The notes under the pieces are model-generated. The model saw only the letters and a list, made by a program, of their open reading frames with translations. It made no database searches and was not told the DNA's origin. From Gemmatimonas sp. UBA7669 (GTDB lineage: Bacteria > Gemmatimonadota > Gemmatimonadetes > Gemmatimonadales > Gemmatimonadaceae): DNA of 64,000 nt. Positions within the stretch are counted from its first letter, which is position 1. Every line of letters starts with the position of its first letter. Shown here piece by piece: positions 25,554-36,000 of the stretch. The position numbers and the translations under genes were made by a program. Where the stretch lies: contig NZ_DLHL01000051.1 in assembly GCF_002483225.1 (NCBI RefSeq), positions 124,001 to 188,000 of the forward strand, read 5' to 3'.

Positions 25554-26241
25554 ACTGAACGCGCGCGACGATGCCACGCGACGGGCCTGGGCCGGCGCGC
25601 TGCAGTCGCACCAATTGCTGTATCCGGATGAACGCGTGGTGTCGTTCCTCGCCCGCCGGTTCGCCGCCACGGCCGACAACCGGGCGCGGCACGCGCTCGA
25701 TATCGGGTGCGGAAGTGGCCGGCACGTTCAACTGCTGCTCGACTATGGCTTCCAGACGGCAGGCATTGACTATACGCCTGACGCCGTCGCGATGGTGAAC
25801 GCCGCGTTCGGTTCGCATCCGCAATTCCGCGGCGTGGTTCACGGTGATTTTCGTTCCCACTCGTTCGCGCAGAAATTTCACGCGATTGTGTCATGGGGGG
25901 TGGTGTTTCTCGTCCCCCCAAGTGAGATGGTCGCGGCACTACAGTCCATGGCCGCGCTGCTGGCACCGGAGGGGCGGCTATTGGTCAACTTCCGCACGCG
26001 GGAGAATTCGCACTACGGACTGGGTCAGGAGGTTGAGCCGGGCTGCTTCCTTCTCGACCACCGTGCAGGGGCATATGCTGGCATGTGCTACAGCTTTCTC
26101 GATCTGCCCGATGTGGAGTCGCTCGTGGACAAGGTCGGAACGCTCGACATTGTCCATGTCGAGCAGACCACATTCCGCAAGCGAAACCTGACCGAGCTGC
26201 ATAGCTGGCTTCAGGTGGAGCTGGCGTCGCGCAGGCCCTGA
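25546..26241 (+). CDS. SAM-dependent methyltransferase in the nonulosonic acid operon
   Basis: Class I methyltransferase of 231 residues. Motif I is HALDIGCGSGRHVQLLLDYG (about 48-67), with an acidic residue after the next strand in GIDYTPDAVAMV. Motif II/III is HAIVSWGVVFLVPPSEM. It could methylate an amine or hydroxyl of the pse sugar or an attached group, which is inferred only from the operon. It overlaps the ATP-grasp gene by 8 bases, and pseG starts one base after its stop codon. Confidence 0.8.
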   Translation: MVELNARDDATRRAWAGALQSHQLLYPDERVVSFLARRFAATADNRARHALDIGCGSGRHVQLLLDYGFQTAGIDYTPDAVAMVNAAFGSHPQFRGVVHGDFRSHSFAQKFHAIVSWGVVFLVPPSEMVAALQSMAALLAPEGRLLVNFRTRENSHYGLGQEVEPGCFLLDHRAGAYAGMCYSFLDLPDVESLVDKVGTLDIVHVEQTTFRKRNLTELHSWLQVELASRRP

Positions 26242-26242
26242 C

Positions 26243-27241
26243 ATGATGCGCTGGCTGGCCTGCGTGGCGCTCTCCGATGCCATCGGCATCGGCCACCTCG
26301 TGCGTGTGCGTGCCCTGGCGGCCCAGCTGGACCTGCGCCTGGATCGTGTGCTGGTGTGGACAGATTGGTCGCGCGAGCGATTGCTGCGAGTTGCTCCCGA
26401 CCTTCCGCTGGAGTGTGTCGACCTCGGCAACCTTGAGTGGCCCGGCGGTCCCATGCCCGATGGCATGGTGATGGACATGCCCGACCCGCCATTCTCCTTG
26501 CTGGCTGCCACGCAGCACGTGCCACGCAAGCTGCTGCTGGGTTGCCGCGACGCGCGCACACACTGGGCAGACTTGACGGTGAATGTGGCGGAGGGGGATG
26601 ATCTCGTGCAGGCGGAGCCTGCCTGGCCTGACCCCATCTGGCGCGGTGCACGCTTTGCCATGCTGCGCGCACGCTTCCTGTCCGGACGGAAGCGCCCCTA
26701 TACGCCATCCGGTGCAATCCTGGTGGCCATTGGCGGCACCGATGCGGCGCGTCTCACCTTGCCGCTGGTGGAGATGTTGCTGGAGCCCGCGTCACTTGCG
26801 ACACACGCCATCGATGTGGTGTGCGCGGCCAGTCATCCGGACGCCGACGGGCTGGCGCACCTTGCCGCCACATCGTCTCGCGTACGCATTCTGGCCCCTG
26901 CCGAGGCCATCGCAGATTGGATGGAGCGGTCGGGGGCCGCGGTCGTAGCGCCGGGAAATCTGCTATTCGAATGTATGGCCCTCGAGGTGCCGGCGGTGGC
27001 CATTGCGCAGCATGCGCGACAGGCGGATGACTTTCGCGCCTATCCCTGGCTGGTCACTGGCGGAGACATCGGCCGGGTTCCGGGCATGCTGCACGATCTG
27101 TTGCAGGAGTCACGGACCGCGTGGACGCAGTACGCGCGCGCCGCCGCCGTCGGTCAGTCCCTGCCCATGCTGAAGCGCTGGATTCATGCTCCGTTGTTCC
27201 CCCTTCACTCCAACGCGCACAGCGCGGATTCCACGCCATGA
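26243..27241 (+). CDS. pseG: UDP-sugar hydrolase PseG
   Basis: Removes UDP from the diacetamido-altrose intermediate. It has 332 residues, GT-B fold (MurG-like). The N-terminal motif SDAIGIGHLVRVRALAAQ carries the family G-x-GH-xx-R with the catalytic His. The second half has AILVAIGGTDAARLTLPLVE and GAAVVAPGNLLFECMALEVP, as in the family, where this region binds UDP. pseI overlaps its stop by 4 bases. Confidence 0.88.
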   Translation: MMRWLACVALSDAIGIGHLVRVRALAAQLDLRLDRVLVWTDWSRERLLRVAPDLPLECVDLGNLEWPGGPMPDGMVMDMPDPPFSLLAATQHVPRKLLLGCRDARTHWADLTVNVAEGDDLVQAEPAWPDPIWRGARFAMLRARFLSGRKRPYTPSGAILVAIGGTDAARLTLPLVEMLLEPASLATHAIDVVCAASHPDADGLAHLAATSSRVRILAPAEAIADWMERSGAAVVAPGNLLFECMALEVPAVAIAQHARQADDFRAYPWLVTGGDIGRVPGMLHDLLQESRTAWTQYARAAAVGQSLPMLKRWIHAPLFPLHSNAHSADSTP

Positions 27242-28281
27242 TACTCGCCGGGCGCAGCATCGGCCCTGACAACTCGCCGTACATCATTGCCGAGATGTCG
27301 GGCAATCACAACCAGTCGCTGGACCGGGCCCTCGCCATCGTGGATGCGGCGGCAGCGGCAGGTGCGCACGCCATCAAGCTGCAGACCTATACCGCCGACA
27401 CGATGACGCTCGATCTCGCAGCCGGCGAGTTCACCATTCGCGATCCCAATTCGTTGTGGGTCGGGCGTTCGCTGCATGATCTGTATCAGGAGGCACACAC
27501 GCCATGGGACTGGCACGCGCCCATCATGGCGCGGGCCAAGGCAAAGGGATTGGCGTGCTTCAGTTCGCCATTTGATGAATCGGCCGTCGACTTTCTCGAG
27601 ACGCTCGACGCCCCGGCGTACAAGATCGCCTCCTTCGAGTGTATTGATCTGCCCCTCATCCGTCGGGCGGCGTCGACGGGAAAGCCTCTCATCATCTCCA
27701 CAGGCATGGCCACTGTTTCGGAAGTGGCCGAAGCCGTGGACACGGCACGTGCAGCCGGTTGCACCGAACTGGCACTGCTGCGCTGCACCAGCACCTATCC
27801 TGCCTCCCCCGAGCACTCGCATCTGCGCAGCATTCCGCATCTTCGCGCGCTCTTTGGCTGTGAGGTGGGACTGAGTGATCACACACTCGGCATCGGGGTC
27901 GCGGTGGCCTCAGTGGCTTGCGGCGCGACCGTTATTGAGAAGCATTTCACGCTCGCCCGTGCAGACGGCGGAGTGGATGCGGTCTTCTCGCTGGAACCAT
28001 CGGAACTGCAGCAGTTGGTGGTGGAAACCGAGCGCGCGTGGCAGGCGCTCGGGCAAGTGCACTACGGACCCACTCCGGCGGAGGTCGGGGCACGCAGCCG
28101 CCGGCGCTCGCTGTACGTCGCCGCGGATCTTGTCGCCGGCTCGATACTCACGCCGGAGAACCTGCGCCGGGTGCGACCGGGGCTCGGTCTTGCGCCGCGA
28201 TACTACGATCAGGTGCTGGGGCGCCGGGTCAACCGCGATGTGGCCAAGGGCACGCCGCTGCAGTGGGATCTGCTGGACTGA
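27238..28281 (+). CDS. pseI: Pseudaminic acid synthase PseI
   Basis: Condenses the free sugar with phosphoenolpyruvate to give the nine-carbon acid. It has 347 residues from ATG 27238. The NeuB-type TIM barrel (1-270) has IIAEMSGNHNQSLDRALAIV, FSSPFDESAVDFLE, LRCTSTYPASPE and GLSDHTLGI, then ATVIEKHFTLAR. The C-terminal SAF/antifreeze-like domain (about 290-347, RRSLYVAADLVAGSILTPENL) is intact. It is the last gene of the operon; the convergent neighbour ends 4 bp away. Confidence 0.94.
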   Translation: MILAGRSIGPDNSPYIIAEMSGNHNQSLDRALAIVDAAAAAGAHAIKLQTYTADTMTLDLAAGEFTIRDPNSLWVGRSLHDLYQEAHTPWDWHAPIMARAKAKGLACFSSPFDESAVDFLETLDAPAYKIASFECIDLPLIRRAASTGKPLIISTGMATVSEVAEAVDTARAAGCTELALLRCTSTYPASPEHSHLRSIPHLRALFGCEVGLSDHTLGIGVAVASVACGATVIEKHFTLARADGGVDAVFSLEPSELQQLVVETERAWQALGQVHYGPTPAEVGARSRRRSLYVAADLVAGSILTPENLRRVRPGLGLAPRYYDQVLGRRVNRDVAKGTPLQWDLLD

Positions 28282-28285
28282 CACG

Positions 28286-29275
28286 TCAGCGATGCGCCGA
28301 CGAGCGGCGCAGCACTTCGCGCCGTTCCGCAGACTGCAGGGCGTGGCGCAGCAGTGGAATCGGCAGTTTTCTCGCGGCACCGATGAAGTCCAGTGCCGTC
28401 CGGCGTGCGGCGAGATCGTCACGTCTGGCGCCATCCGCGAACAGTGTCTCGAATATGGCGCTGTAGCTGGGTGGCGCGTACACCACCCAGTCCTCGTAGC
28501 CGGGATCGGTTCGACACTGCAGATTGCCCGCCGACCAGTAGGTGAATGAGCATCCGGTGTACATGGCGTAGGCCATGTGGGTGCCGTGCGAGTTGCTCAT
28601 GACGTGCTCGTGCGAGCTGAGCAGGTGCCACAGCCGAAGGAGAAAGAGCGGATCGTGCTGGTGACCCGCTGAAACAACCTCGATGCCGCGCTCGAGAAAC
28701 GGACGGTGATGTCCACGCAAGATGTCGAGATAGTAGCAGCAGGCACGGGTGGGACCGAAGTGCGCGGGCAGCCGCGCGAGATGATCGGCGATGATGTCGT
28801 ACTCGGCTTCGGCAGTGGAGAAGCGCGTGGAGTGTGAGGGGAAGTAGAGGGTCCCACTGCGCGGGCCGGATACGGCTCCCACGAGATCCGGCGCATAAGT
28901 GAATGGCGCCGCGCCGCGGATCAGCGCACGTTGTCCGCTGCGTGAGAGGGCGTCGTCGTACTCCCGCTGGTACGAGTAGGCTGTGGCAATGTCGGCGGAC
29001 GTCTCCGCCTGATTGGGCGTGCCCCGGTAGGTCACGCCGTGTGGCAACGTGATGCAAAGCGGTCGATCAGGCGCGAGGCCAGTGACCGCCTTGAGTAGCG
29101 CGGCGTGTCCGTAGAATCCGTTCCATGGGAACAGCTCGATCGTGTCTGCTTCGCGCTCCGCACAGAGGCGCGAAAGGTCCCGCTGATCCTGCCATGCGGC
29201 TTCACGCGTCAACACGATGCGCCTCCGTGAGCAGCAGATGGGCCCGCGGTGCCTCGGGTATAGGCAATCGGACAT
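28286..29275 (-). CDS. Unknown protein of the glycosylation region
   Basis: A 329-residue protein that I cannot assign. The central region has SNSHGTHMAYAMYTGCSFTY and DPLFLLRLWHLLSSHEHVM, which recall the substrate- or nucleotide-binding half of GT-B-like or surface-polysaccharide enzymes, but this is weak. There are no signal peptide or membrane helices. The ATG at 29275 would overlap the upstream gene by 74 bases. GTG at 29215, before LTREAAWQDQRDL, reduces the overlap to 14 and is an attractive alternative start. Location beside the pse operon suggests sugar transfer or modification. Confidence 0.65.
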   Translation of the reverse strand: MSDCLYPRHRGPICCSRRRIVLTREAAWQDQRDLSRLCAEREADTIELFPWNGFYGHAALLKAVTGLAPDRPLCITLPHGVTYRGTPNQAETSADIATAYSYQREYDDALSRSGQRALIRGAAPFTYAPDLVGAVSGPRSGTLYFPSHSTRFSTAEAEYDIIADHLARLPAHFGPTRACCYYLDILRGHHRPFLERGIEVVSAGHQHDPLFLLRLWHLLSSHEHVMSNSHGTHMAYAMYTGCSFTYWSAGNLQCRTDPGYEDWVVYAPPSYSAIFETLFADGARRDDLAARRTALDFIGAARKLPIPLLRHALQSAERREVLRRSSAHR

Positions 29276-31250
29276 ACTGCCGATCGCCCCACATCAGGGC
29301 CGTGATGTGGAGCTCTCTGGGCTTCGTGGCTTCGATCATCTGTTGAAAGCCTGGCTCGGACCATAGGCTGGGCACGTCCGTGCCCGACCAGAGAATCGCG
29401 CAGGGGGTTTGGCTGGACGAAAGCGCGTCCATGCATGACATGGCATCCGCCACCCCCATCAGAGTGAGCGGCGCGTGCAGCAGCACCGGACTGACCTGGC
29501 GCGTCACCACGCGGCGGAGCTCGAGGAAATGTTGGACAACGTGCAGACGGGATGCGGACGGACCCGCCGCGCGCTGCCATTGCGCACAGTGGAGGGCCGT
29601 GGGGGCCATCGCGGCCACGGCAGCACAGTGCGGCACCTGCAAGGCCTGCATGAGACGACGACCATCGTCGGGATGGAGATCCACGAAAACCTGCGGTGCC
29701 TCGAGTTGTTCGAGGTACTGCACCACGCGTGCATCGGCGACGGGGTCGAGCAGCAACTCGTGAAGCCAGCGCTCGAACGCTCCATCCTCAAGCTGCTGGG
29801 CATTGGGCTCGAGGAAACCAGCCGCTGCGCCATCTGGCCCCGGACGCAGTACCGGCGCCAGGAGGGTCCGCCGTTCGGCGAGCGCGCGACGCAGGTCCCG
29901 ATCGATGGCGTCGAGCCATGGCCAGGGCTCACCAGCGCTCCCTGGCCGAGTGCGGTCTTCCGACGATTGCGGCGTTGCTTCAATGGGGTTGGTCGCCAGA
30001 TCTCGCGCCAGTCTGGCCGCCTGCGTGAGGCCAAGCACCGAATAGGCCCGTGAGGCCTCGTGCCAGTGTTCGACATCTACGGGCAGATCGGTCAACCATT
30101 CCGGCGCGCCGATGGTGCCCTCTGTGGCATGCCGACGCGTCACACCCGAGAGAGCCATGACGGACCTCGGATCCGGAAGCTCGACATCCAGCAGCGCGAC
30201 CACCTGTTCGGCGGCTGTGGTGTTGTCCAGGCGGCGCAGCGCTGCGACCAACTCGCTGGCCTGGACCACATCAAGCGGAAACTCACCCGACTGGCTTCGC
30301 AGTACCACGCCCATGGGATTGTCGAGACCGCGCTCAGTGGCCAGCAGAGCGTGATGCAGACTGAGGTCACGCAGCCCCACTTCGCGTGCCCGATCCAACA
30401 GGTTCCGCAGTGCCAGGAGGTCTGCCCGTTGCCCGTAGTCGAGAGTGGCGTCGGCGATTTGCCCAAGCATCGAGGCAAGACGGGGAGGCGTGGTTGCGTC
30501 CCGCAGTGGTGTCAGCCCGTCGCTGAGCGTGCGCCACAGACTTTCGCGCATTGCCCGTTGGTGTCGGGGTGCCCGTGGCAGAGCGTGGGCCAATGGACCG
30601 GCAAGGTGGTGCAGGCGGAGCATGTCGCACAACACTGCTGGCAGCAGGTCCAGCGAGAGTTCGCGTTCGAGCCCGTCGGGCGTGGCCGTCGAGAGCACCG
30701 GCAGGTGTCGCTGCAGCATGCGCAAGGCGCGGGCCCAGGTATCGCACAGGGCGAAGGGCAGCCCTCTCATGTGATCCGTGTCGAACGCCGCGCGGGTGCA
30801 CACGAGCGTGGAGACGGCGGCTCCTTCCTCAACGCAGAGTGCGGCGAGTGCATGAGCGGGCGCGCTGGTCGAAGCTGTCGGAGTCGGAATTGCGCTGGCG
30901 GTCACTCCGATATGCACATCGCGCGCCGTGTCACGCAGACCTGCAATCGCCTCCGTCAGGTGGGTCATGGGCCACACGGCCCCACTCGCGATCCACGCGA
31001 CATGGCGCCCACGCACCGCCTCGCGAAGCCGCTGCTCGTCTTTTACTGCCGAACCCGTTCGGTCCAGCAGGCGAATGCGCGCATCGGCGAGAAAGGAGGC
31101 CAGCGTGGCAGCCTGAACAGGGTCGCGCCACAGCAGCAACTCCCAGCGCTGTTCCGATTGTGCCAGAATGCTTGCCACCGTCGCTGGCGCGGCGGCCGAC
31201 GGAACCGAGGAGTCGAGGATCACGGAAACCTGTGGTTGGTTGTCCGTCAT
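29202..31250 (-). CDS. Large protein with GT2-like N-terminus
   Basis: 682 residues from ATG 31250; a longer frame to 31331 adds 27 residues of low quality. The start (QVSVILDSSVPSAAAPATV, then SEQRWELLLWRDP) has the pattern of a family-2 glycosyltransferase beta-strand and helix, but the DxD region is not obvious, so this domain may be degenerate. The rest (about 200-680) is helical and Arg/Leu-rich, perhaps repeat-like, with a final alpha/beta segment (HCAAVAAMAPTALHC, PCAILWSGTDVPSLW). A role in flagellin or surface glycosylation is suggested only by its neighbours. Confidence 0.6.
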   Translation of the reverse strand: MTDNQPQVSVILDSSVPSAAAPATVASILAQSEQRWELLLWRDPVQAATLASFLADARIRLLDRTGSAVKDEQRLREAVRGRHVAWIASGAVWPMTHLTEAIAGLRDTARDVHIGVTASAIPTPTASTSAPAHALAALCVEEGAAVSTLVCTRAAFDTDHMRGLPFALCDTWARALRMLQRHLPVLSTATPDGLERELSLDLLPAVLCDMLRLHHLAGPLAHALPRAPRHQRAMRESLWRTLSDGLTPLRDATTPPRLASMLGQIADATLDYGQRADLLALRNLLDRAREVGLRDLSLHHALLATERGLDNPMGVVLRSQSGEFPLDVVQASELVAALRRLDNTTAAEQVVALLDVELPDPRSVMALSGVTRRHATEGTIGAPEWLTDLPVDVEHWHEASRAYSVLGLTQAARLARDLATNPIEATPQSSEDRTRPGSAGEPWPWLDAIDRDLRRALAERRTLLAPVLRPGPDGAAAGFLEPNAQQLEDGAFERWLHELLLDPVADARVVQYLEQLEAPQVFVDLHPDDGRRLMQALQVPHCAAVAAMAPTALHCAQWQRAAGPSASRLHVVQHFLELRRVVTRQVSPVLLHAPLTLMGVADAMSCMDALSSSQTPCAILWSGTDVPSLWSEPGFQQMIEATKPRELHITALMWGDRQYVRLPIPEAPRAHLLLTEAHRVDA

Positions 31251-31378
31251 GGCTGGCTGTACATGGCGAGTCGTGGAGTGTGGACGTTGCAAAGTACGAG
31301 CCGAATCGCCCCCAGGCGACCAGCCGAACACGCGCTGCCCGCGTATCTTTGAGATTCACCCACTCGAGGCCATGTACC

Positions 31379-32032
31379 GTGTCATCCATCCCCTCCGCCC
31401 AGGTCAACGCCGACGGCCAGCCGCGCTTCCACCTGCCGGCGCCCACTGCCACGGATGGCTGGGCTGAAGCCGTGGCCGAGGAGGCCGACGGAGGCGTGGC
31501 CGCCGACATACGCATTTTCCTCGATGCGCAGTTGGGCGAGGGTGACGTGTTGGTGGATCTCGACCCGGGCTTCGGATTTGTGGCGCTTGGCGCCGCGACC
31601 GCGCCCGGTGGCCTGCCCACGGTGCTGGTGCGGACAGCCGACAGCGATCGGCTGACGCAGTTGCGGGCTGCGGCGGACGAGGTGGCGGCGGTGATCGAGG
31701 ACGCGCCGGCCGATCGGGCGGCGCTCGTGAAGCTGGTGGACACGCGGCTCGACGAGCAGGGCCGATTGTTTGTGCATGTCAACAGCGCCGAGGCGGCATC
31801 CACGCTGACCACCTTCCGCGAGCACGCCGAGAGCGGCCGGCTGGTGGCGCTGTGCATCGGCGACGCGCACCGCAGCCCGTCGTGGGCGAACGCGCGGCAG
31901 GCACTCACTAAGGCCGGCTATGTCGCCTGCGGTATCGTGGAACAGCAGGGGCAGGCCGTGCTCACGCCGCAGGGTGATCGACCCACGGCGCCGGTGATTG
32001 CGCTGCCGTCGGAACTCGTGAATGGCGGCTGA
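31379..32032 (+). CDS. Unknown alpha/beta protein, possibly methyltransferase-like
   Basis: 217 residues from GTG 31379; the open frame extends far upstream but has no support there. Residues 55-90 contain GDVLVDLDPGFGFVALGAAT, which looks like motif I of FkbM-type methyltransferases. The later part has RLVALCIGDAHRSPSWANAR and ACGIVEQQGQAVLTPQG. It is shorter than most FkbM proteins and lacks a clear motif IV, so it may be inactive or unrelated. It overlaps the next glycosyltransferase by 11 bases and probably works with it. Confidence 0.6.
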   Translation: MSSIPSAQVNADGQPRFHLPAPTATDGWAEAVAEEADGGVAADIRIFLDAQLGEGDVLVDLDPGFGFVALGAATAPGGLPTVLVRTADSDRLTQLRAAADEVAAVIEDAPADRAALVKLVDTRLDEQGRLFVHVNSAEAASTLTTFREHAESGRLVALCIGDAHRSPSWANARQALTKAGYVACGIVEQQGQAVLTPQGDRPTAPVIALPSELVNGG

Positions 32033-33095
32033 GGCGGACGTGCGGGCGCGCCGGACGCCCGGCGTGTCGTTCTGTCTGATCACGGATGGCCGGCGACCAG
32101 CAATGCTAGCCGAGGCCATCGCCAGCATTCGGGCGCTGGAGCTGCCGCAGTACGAGGTGCTGGTGGCCGGCAATGTCCCGGAGGGTCTCGGTGACGACGT
32201 GCGCGTGCTCATGGCCCCGGCGCTTGCTGCCGAAGGCAAGCTGGGCGCCATGCGCAATCTCGCCTGCCGCGCCGCAGGCTTCGATCAGCTCGTGGTGAGC
32301 GACGATGACATGCTGTTCCATCCCGAGATGGCCGTCGTATTGCGCGAGCGCGATCCGGCCGTCGATGTGCTCTGCGTACGATTGCTCAATCCCGATGGCA
32401 CACGCTACTGGGACTGGGCCACGCATGGCGGGCCATCGGGGCATCGACTGCTCGCGTATGACGAAGTGGACGACCACGTCTACGTGACGGGTGGTTTCGC
32501 CATCCTCTGGGCGCGGGTGCACGACCAGGTGCCGTGGGACGACGCACGTGGCTTCTACCAGGGGGAGGACCTCGATTGGTCGGCGCGTGTGCGGGCGGCA
32601 GGTTTCCGCATTGGTCTCGATACGCGCGGCCAGGTAACGCACCGTGATGCGCGGTATACGCGCGCAGGCGACCACGTGGTGTTTCGCCAGGACTTCAGCC
32701 TCCGCGAGCGCCTGGCGCCCGGCATCGAAGTCAATGGCGTCTTTCGCGAAGATGCGGGTGGCCAGCGCGGCTGCAAATGGATGAGCACGCAGGCTGAGGT
32801 GCATGCGCCGCCCCGATCAGCAGATCGTCAGGTGGTGCAGTTCGTGGTGTCGTCGTTGGCCCCCGGCCTCACGGACACGCCGTTTGGCGTGCTGGTCGAG
32901 GTGAACGGGCAGGCACAGGGTGTGCTGACGTTCTCCGGCGTGCAGTCGGTGCCGGTGCGCATCGCGTTGCGGGACGATCAGCCGACGGTCGTGCGCCTGA
33001 CGAGCGAAAAGGGCGTGGCGGCCACCGCTGTGGGGATTCCCGATCCGCGACCGGCGAGTGTTCTGCTGCACGACGCATCGTTCACGGCGCGCTGA
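32022..33095 (+). CDS. Family-2 type glycosyltransferase
   Basis: GT-A-fold transferase of 357 residues. The N-terminal strand VSFCLITDGRRPAMLAEAIA, the metal-binding VVSDDDMLFHPEMAVV (DDD at about 95) and the acceptor-side FYQGEDLDWSARVRAAGFRI with its ED pair are all visible. The C-terminal 110 residues form a separate beta-rich segment of unknown role. The end overlaps the convergent giant glycosyltransferase gene by 14 bases. The donor sugar is unknown. Confidence 0.8.
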   Translation: MAAEADVRARRTPGVSFCLITDGRRPAMLAEAIASIRALELPQYEVLVAGNVPEGLGDDVRVLMAPALAAEGKLGAMRNLACRAAGFDQLVVSDDDMLFHPEMAVVLRERDPAVDVLCVRLLNPDGTRYWDWATHGGPSGHRLLAYDEVDDHVYVTGGFAILWARVHDQVPWDDARGFYQGEDLDWSARVRAAGFRIGLDTRGQVTHRDARYTRAGDHVVFRQDFSLRERLAPGIEVNGVFREDAGGQRGCKWMSTQAEVHAPPRSADRQVVQFVVSSLAPGLTDTPFGVLVEVNGQAQGVLTFSGVQSVPVRIALRDDQPTVVRLTSEKGVAATAVGIPDPRPASVLLHDASFTAR

Positions 33096-36000
33096 ACTCT
33101 GCAGACGTCGGTGGGGCCGCACGGTCTATCGCGCGCAGCGCAGCGGGTGAGACCGGCGAAACCACCGCCACGCCAACCGCGGCGGCGCGGGCATGCGTGG
33201 CGATATCCCGTGCCGCCACCAGCACCCGATCCGCCGCCCGCAGCAGCGAGGCGATGACCGCCTCGTCGAGCATGTCGGGAACGAGCAGCACATCCATGGC
33301 GTCGGCGTCGGCGAGGCCGAGTTCCTTCCGGAGGGCGGCGAGCTCGTGGCCTACCCGATCGGCCGCAAATCCCTGCGCCGGATCGAGCGCGAGCACCAGC
33401 GACACGTCGTCCGATTGACGATAGGCCTGCAGACAGGCGCGCACTAAATCGCGCCACTCATCACTGTGCCACTGCGGCTGAAAAAACAGCACCGTGCCGC
33501 GCGGCTGATCGAGCGGAAAGACCGGGCCGTCCTTGGAGAATGCAGCCGAAGCGGCAAAGCGTGCGGGGGCGTGTCCCGTCAGTGCCCTGACATGCTGCTG
33601 CACCGCCCGCGCGCTGTGATCGTAGCTGAAATGGTCCACGATGCGTTGCCGCGCGCGCGCGCCCATGGCCCGCGCTTCGTCAGGCGACGCCACCAGCTCG
33701 CGCATGTGGCGTGCGAGGACCTCGGTGTCCGGCTCCGCCCACCAGAACGGCGCCAGGCCCGGCTCGGCGCCGACAATGTGCGCCGGCACCTCCGCGCGCG
33801 TGTAAGGAATGAAGCGGGCCGTGTGCTCGTCACAGAGATCAAGCATGGGCCCCACCTGCGTGACAATGACCGGCAGGCCGCTGGCCATGGCTTCGGCAAT
33901 CGGCAGGCCAAATCCCTCACCGCGAAACGGCGCCACGAACACATCGCACGCGCGATACAGCGCCGCCACCGCGTCGTCATCGAGCGTATCCCCGATGAAC
34001 TCGATTTCGGGTCCACCGGTGGCCGCGACCAGCGCCGGCAGTTCGGCAAAGTCCTTCTGCCCCTGATTGCCGTGATACGCCCAGCGCGCGCTCAAGCCCT
34101 TGATGACCAGGCACACATCATCAGCCTGCGTGAATGTGCGCAGGTACGTTTGCACGAGGACATCCATGCCCTTGCGCGGGATGATGCCGCCCACGGCCAG
34201 CAATTTCGTGCGCTTGCGCGTCTGCAGCGGAAAGCGCGGACCGTCCGGAGTGAAGCGCTGGCTGTCCACACCGAGCGGCACCACCTGCACCTTCTCTGGC
34301 GGCACGCCGCTCGCAATGGCACACTCGCGCTGCCAGGAGCAGTACACCCAGAGCGCATCCGCCTGATCGCGCAGCACCGGAATCCACTCGGCGGGAAGTC
34401 CAGCGTACTCCCAGGGTTGCATGAGCACCCACGCGCCCTCGCTTGGCGCGTGCAGCACGGGAGGCCATTGATGCGCCACATGCACATCGGCGGGGCGCGG
34501 AGCCGGTGCTCCCATGCGGGCCGCGAGTGCCGCATGCGCCGAGGTCGGCGCGATGTCGGGCAGAAAGTCGTGGCGATACGTCGGGCGTGGTACGAGAGTC
34601 ATGCCGCCCTGTCGCAACAGGGCCGACCCGACCTCGCGATTGACCACCCCAAGACTCGAGTGCGTGAAGAATGGGCCTTCCCAGCGTACCACGGGGCCTG
34701 TGGACGCAGCAGGCTGAGTGGCCAGGGCACGCTGCGGCGTGCGGACTGCGGCCAGGCTGGGGCGTGCCGACAGCTCCACCAGCCGCTCCTGCACTGCCGC
34801 TCCCACCCGATCCCAGGTCCACTGCGTGGTCATGTCTTCGCGCGCCCGACGACCGAGTTGCGCGGCACGTTCCGGATCATCCACCACGATCCGCAGCAAG
34901 GCGCTCAGGTGTCGCGCATCGGGTCTCGCCCAACGCTGGCCGGACAGATCGCCGACAAAGGGATCCACGGCGGGCACCATGCGCTCGACCTCGCACAATA
35001 GACTGTTCTCGTCATGCATGAAATCGAGGTGGGCGCTCCAGCGTGTGGCGATGGTGAGCAGGCCCGCGGCCATCGCCTCCATGTAGGGGTAGCCCCAGCC
35101 TTCACCGCTGGTGGCCGCGACATAGGCGTGGGCCGCCGCGTAGAGGCGCGGCATGTCGCTCTCCGGCAGCGCGTGGCCAATCACGAGAATGGGGGCCAGC
35201 TCGCGCCGCGTACGACCAATGGACGCCAGAAACTCGTCGATGTCGTGATTGATGGCCGGTCCGTGGTCGCGCTCGCTGCTGCCGGGCACCGAACTGCGGA
35301 ACACCAGGCACACATCGTCCTGGGCGGTGAAGGCGTCGGCCCAGGCGCGGAGCAGCGTCTGCCACTCCTTTCGCGGCTTCCACTCGATGGTGGACAGGAA
35401 CACGGTGCGGCGGGCGTCGGCAATTGCGAGCGGCGCCACGGGGGTGCTGAAGCGCGTGGTGTCGATGGCGCCGGGAATGCGAACCAGTCGCGCCCGCACA
35501 CCCGCCTTGCGAAACGTCTGCTCGTTGAAGGACGACGGCACCCAGATCTCGTCCATCTGATTGCAGCGCGCCACCATGCTCGCCGGCAAGCCATCGGTCT
35601 CGAACATCGTGCGCGCGACCATGTAGTCGGCGGCCGTGAGGCGCTCGAGAAACATCGGCGGCAGGTGCAGCACCCCAATGCAGTGCTCGGGGTCGGGCAG
35701 GGCCAGCAGGTGATCGACCCGGTCGCGCAGGGCGGCCGGCGAGGCCGCACGAAATCGTTCGGAGTGGTTGCCCACGCGGCGCAGCAGCGGGGCGATGCCG
35801 CGTTGATCAAGGGCGCGCACGAACCCCCGTGCTTCCGTCCCGTAGCCGCTCGGATCGTAGAACGCACCCGCCCACAGCACCGGCGCAACGGACGGCACGT
35901 CTACCATCCCGACTGGCGCATCGGCTGTCAGAGTCTTTGACTCGATCCCTGGCAGATCGTCAAGCGGAGGCGCCGCCGGCATCGCGCGAATGGCAAACTC

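Noticed and set aside
30060..31352. 430-residue plus-strand frame opposite the GT2-like gene
   Set aside because: No motif, Gly/Arg/His-rich; probably a high-GC shadow. The minus-strand gene is weaker than most here, so this was considered before rejection.
33466..35001. 511-residue plus-strand frame opposite the giant glycosyltransferase
   Set aside because: Arg/His/Ala-rich composition with no motif; the minus-strand GT4 motifs are intact over the same bases.
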